Part shown: positions 62,612-64,000 of the stretch, one piece after another | How positions within the stretch are numbered: position 1 is the stretch's first letter | Layout: each line of letters opens with the position of its first letter | NCBI RefSeq assembly: GCF_011089895.1 | Contig: NZ_JAANAT010000004.1 | Location: forward strand, 248,001-312,000 | DNA length: 64,000 nt | Origin: Mucilaginibacter inviolabilis | GTDB lineage: Bacteria > Bacteroidota > Bacteroidia > Sphingobacteriales > Sphingobacteriaceae | Direction: 5' to 3' | Translations under genes and position numbers: made by a program | Notes under the pieces: generated by a model | Databases searched by the model: none | Told to the model about the DNA's origin: nothing | Seen by the model: the letters and a program-made list of their open reading frames with translations, nothing else

Positions 62612-62720
62612 ATTGAATTACTGAGTTATTGAATTAGTGATTTCTCTGGATTTTAACTAACCTAATCGCTAACGTAGTCACTTGAACGTTTTTTAATTCA
62701 GTAACCCGATAATTCAATGA
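62612..62720. repeat. Inverted repeat between CDP-alcohol phosphotransferase and hydroxylase genes
   Basis: Arms 62612-62640 and 62694-62720, built from ATTGAATTA words, match at about 22 of 26 bases in inverted orientation. The right arm ends at the stop codon of the phosphotransferase gene. The remainder of 62454-62720 shows only the presumed hydroxylase promoter. Confidence 0.65.
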
Positions 62721-63440
62721 TTAGTTGTTTTTCTCAGCCTCAATTAAAGCTCTTTTAGCCTCTCTTAACCTGTTAAACGCAGTAATATTAGTAAGCACGG
62801 CCAATATTACCAATGGAATGGTGAATATGGATATGGTTTCAAAAACGTGAAACTTAATACCGGGTATAAATAATTTATAGTTACCGCCAATGTACTGCGC
62901 TACTATACCACTTAAAGCTGCACATAAACCAATGGTTACCACACGCTCAGGTCTTTGCATTAAGCCTCCTTTAACCTCTACGCCTAAGCCTTCGGCACGA
63001 GCCCGAACATAACTAACCATCATAGAACCTATCAGGGCAATGAAGGCAGCAATAGAACTCACAAAATAATGATGGGCAACCAGATAGTAACAGATACCCA
63101 GGAACATAATCAGCTCACTGTAACGATCCAGCACCGAATCATACAAAGCGCCAAAGGTTGATTTCATATTGCCCAGGCGGGCTACCTGCCCGTCGAGCAT
63201 GTCAAACAAACCTGCGAACAAGATTAAACCTCCGGCCCAGCCCACATAACTCAAATCGCCACGGTTACCCTCTTCGGCGCCTAATATAAATATGGCGGCT
63301 ACGCCTACATTTAGTACAAAACCAATTGAAGTAACTGCATTTGGGGTTAACCCAACTTTGATAAGAATTTTTACAAAGGGATCAATAACCTTGTAAATAC
63401 CTAATTGTAGGTTTGTTCTTATTGATGTTTGCTGTTCCAT
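62721..63440 (-). CDS. CDP-alcohol phosphatidyltransferase, phosphatidylinositol-phosphate synthase type
   Basis: 239 residues from ATG 63440 (MEQQTSIRTNLQLG), about six helices. The CDP-alcohol signature is complete: DMLDGQVAR followed by GALYDSVLDRY. SYVRARAEGLGVEVKGGL then QRPERV closely follows the pattern of mycobacterial PIP synthase, which joins CDP-diacylglycerol and inositol 1-phosphate. PgsA or PssA activity cannot be excluded. It probably supplies phosphoinositol for the sphingolipid genes downstream on the same strand. Confidence 0.82.
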   Translation of the reverse strand: MEQQTSIRTNLQLGIYKVIDPFVKILIKVGLTPNAVTSIGFVLNVGVAAIFILGAEEGNRGDLSYVGWAGGLILFAGLFDMLDGQVARLGNMKSTFGALYDSVLDRYSELIMFLGICYYLVAHHYFVSSIAAFIALIGSMMVSYVRARAEGLGVEVKGGLMQRPERVVTIGLCAALSGIVAQYIGGNYKLFIPGIKFHVFETISIFTIPLVILAVLTNITAFNRLREAKRALIEAEKNN

Positions 63441-63469
63441 TTTCTTTGTAATTATTTTGCTATACAAAA

Positions 63470-64000
63470 TTAAAAATCAAATTTAACACGTACACGGATA
63501 CCATCACGCGGTACATCGGGGTGATCCAGATAATTAAATCGCCTTACGTAATCAACCCGTATAAATTTAAATATATTTTCGACACCAACACTACCTTCCA
63601 CATAAGGTGTTTTACCCAGGGCATAAGTGATTGGTAAGCCATTAGCATCAATCGGTAACTGGTATAATGACGGATGAATGTTTGGATTGTTTTTATCGCT
63701 GATGCCACCGTACAATACTTTTGCCGAAAAAGTCTCACGCCATTTTAATTTCCGCAGCAACGGTATTTTATTGAAAAAGAAACCGCTAAAGTGATGATCT
63801 ATCCGGAAGCTTGCGTATCTGTCACTGGCAAACTCCAAAAAGTTCATCAGGTTATAAGAATCGATATCATAAGCATAAGTCTGGTTGGCCTGGTGGATGG
63901 TTAATAACGGGAACGGTACCTGTCCGAATATTTTACCAGCCGAGATATTCAAGTCTGAATAACCCAATTGCGACAGATATAAACGTTTGTCTATCCTGAA
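63470..64000 (-). CDS. DUF5686-type outer-membrane protein, C-terminal part (5' end outside window)
   Basis: The last 176 codons of a larger protein: the frame stays open to the window edge. Visible are repeated amphipathic strands (FRIDHHFSGFFFNKIPLLRK, YVEGSVGVENIFKFIRVDYV) and the C-terminus GIRVRVKFDF ending in Phe, typical of outer-membrane barrels. Sequence style matches the DUF5686 / carboxypeptidase-like regulatory family of Bacteroidota. Located 29 bp before the phosphotransferase gene start; a shared operon is possible. Confidence 0.75.
   Translation of the reverse strand, partial: FRIDKRLYLSQLGYSDLNISAGKIFGQVPFPLLTIHQANQTYAYDIDSYNLMNFLEFASDRYASFRIDHHFSGFFFNKIPLLRKLKWRETFSAKVLYGGISDKNNPNIHPSLYQLPIDANGLPITYALGKTPYVEGSVGVENIFKFIRVDYVRRFNYLDHPDVPRDGIRVRVKFDF

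Noticed and set aside
1..64000. CRISPR arrays, rRNA genes, tmRNA, insertion sequences, replication origin.
   Set aside because: Looked for regular spaced repeats, rRNA-like conserved blocks, transposase motifs and DnaA-box clusters by eye; none seen.

Overview
The window reads as chromosomal DNA of a Bacteroidota bacterium, most likely Sphingobacteriaceae (Mucilaginibacter/Pedobacter-like). This rests on Bacteroidota-type promoters (TTTG and TAnnTTTG boxes) in front of several genes, families typical of the phylum (DUF5686, carboxypeptidase-like regulatory domains, GH78 rhamnosidase, SpvB/Rhs proteins), and sphingolipid-type lipid genes at the right end. No insertion sequence, prophage or CRISPR array was found. 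Gene density is high, but many gaps carry hairpin-forming repeats.

Layout. 1-3.0 kb: end of a tryptophan operon (trpD 3' end, a trpF-trpB fusion, trpA) with no trpC between trpD and trpF. 3.1-11.4 kb: housekeeping and transport genes (YciO-type protein, YceI, a GltB-like FMN protein, MgtE, YchF, MATE exporter). 11.7-22.4 kb: a polymorphic-toxin-like locus on the minus strand. Its order is a fibre-like secreted protein, an SpvB/YD-repeat protein, an Rhs protein with a variable AT-rich C-terminal tip, and a small exported protein that is a candidate immunity factor. A second fibre-like gene with a copy of the same promoter lies just beyond. 22.5-23.3 kb: a decayed TPR gene and tRNA-Arg(CCG). 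23.4-28.8 kb: regulators (AraC, TetR, receiver) with short-chain dehydrogenases. The TetR gene and its neighbour share an operator-like palindrome. 29-31.7 kb: lutABC lactate oxidation operon. 32-35.4 kb: START-domain protein and alpha-L-rhamnosidase.

36.3-40.7 kb: YdcF protein, two-component system, Usp-like protein and bestrophin-type channel, all on the plus strand. 40.9-44 kb: acyltransferase, tRNA-Cys(GCA), a SAM-I riboswitch immediately upstream of that tRNA, and a lipoprotein. 44.1-48.7 kb: argH, a TlpA-like lipoprotein, YwbE, DUF1345, DUF72. 48.9-57.2 kb: SDR, AraC regulators, amidase, PEBP protein, a nucleotide pyrophosphatase-like enzyme, a double-esterase fusion and a lipoprotein. 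57.4-60.7 kb: BLUF photoreceptor, metallo-beta-lactamase protein, CAP protein, and a TPR protein whose membrane anchor is in another frame behind an A9 tract. 60.9-64 kb: PAP2/AUR1-like protein, fatty acid hydroxylase and CDP-alcohol phosphotransferase, consistent with inositol-sphingolipid synthesis, then a truncated DUF5686 protein.

The most unusual observation is the SAM-I riboswitch with its own promoter. Its nearest downstream gene is tRNA-Cys, with an eight-U tract and terminator-like fold in between. Next are the trpF-trpB fusion, the Rhs locus flanked by duplicated fibre genes, the A9 frameshift, and three classes of intergenic repeats (locally built inverted repeats, a 78-bp REP-like element, and a 103-107-bp MITE-like element). 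All functional assignments come from reading motifs by eye; no database search was run.
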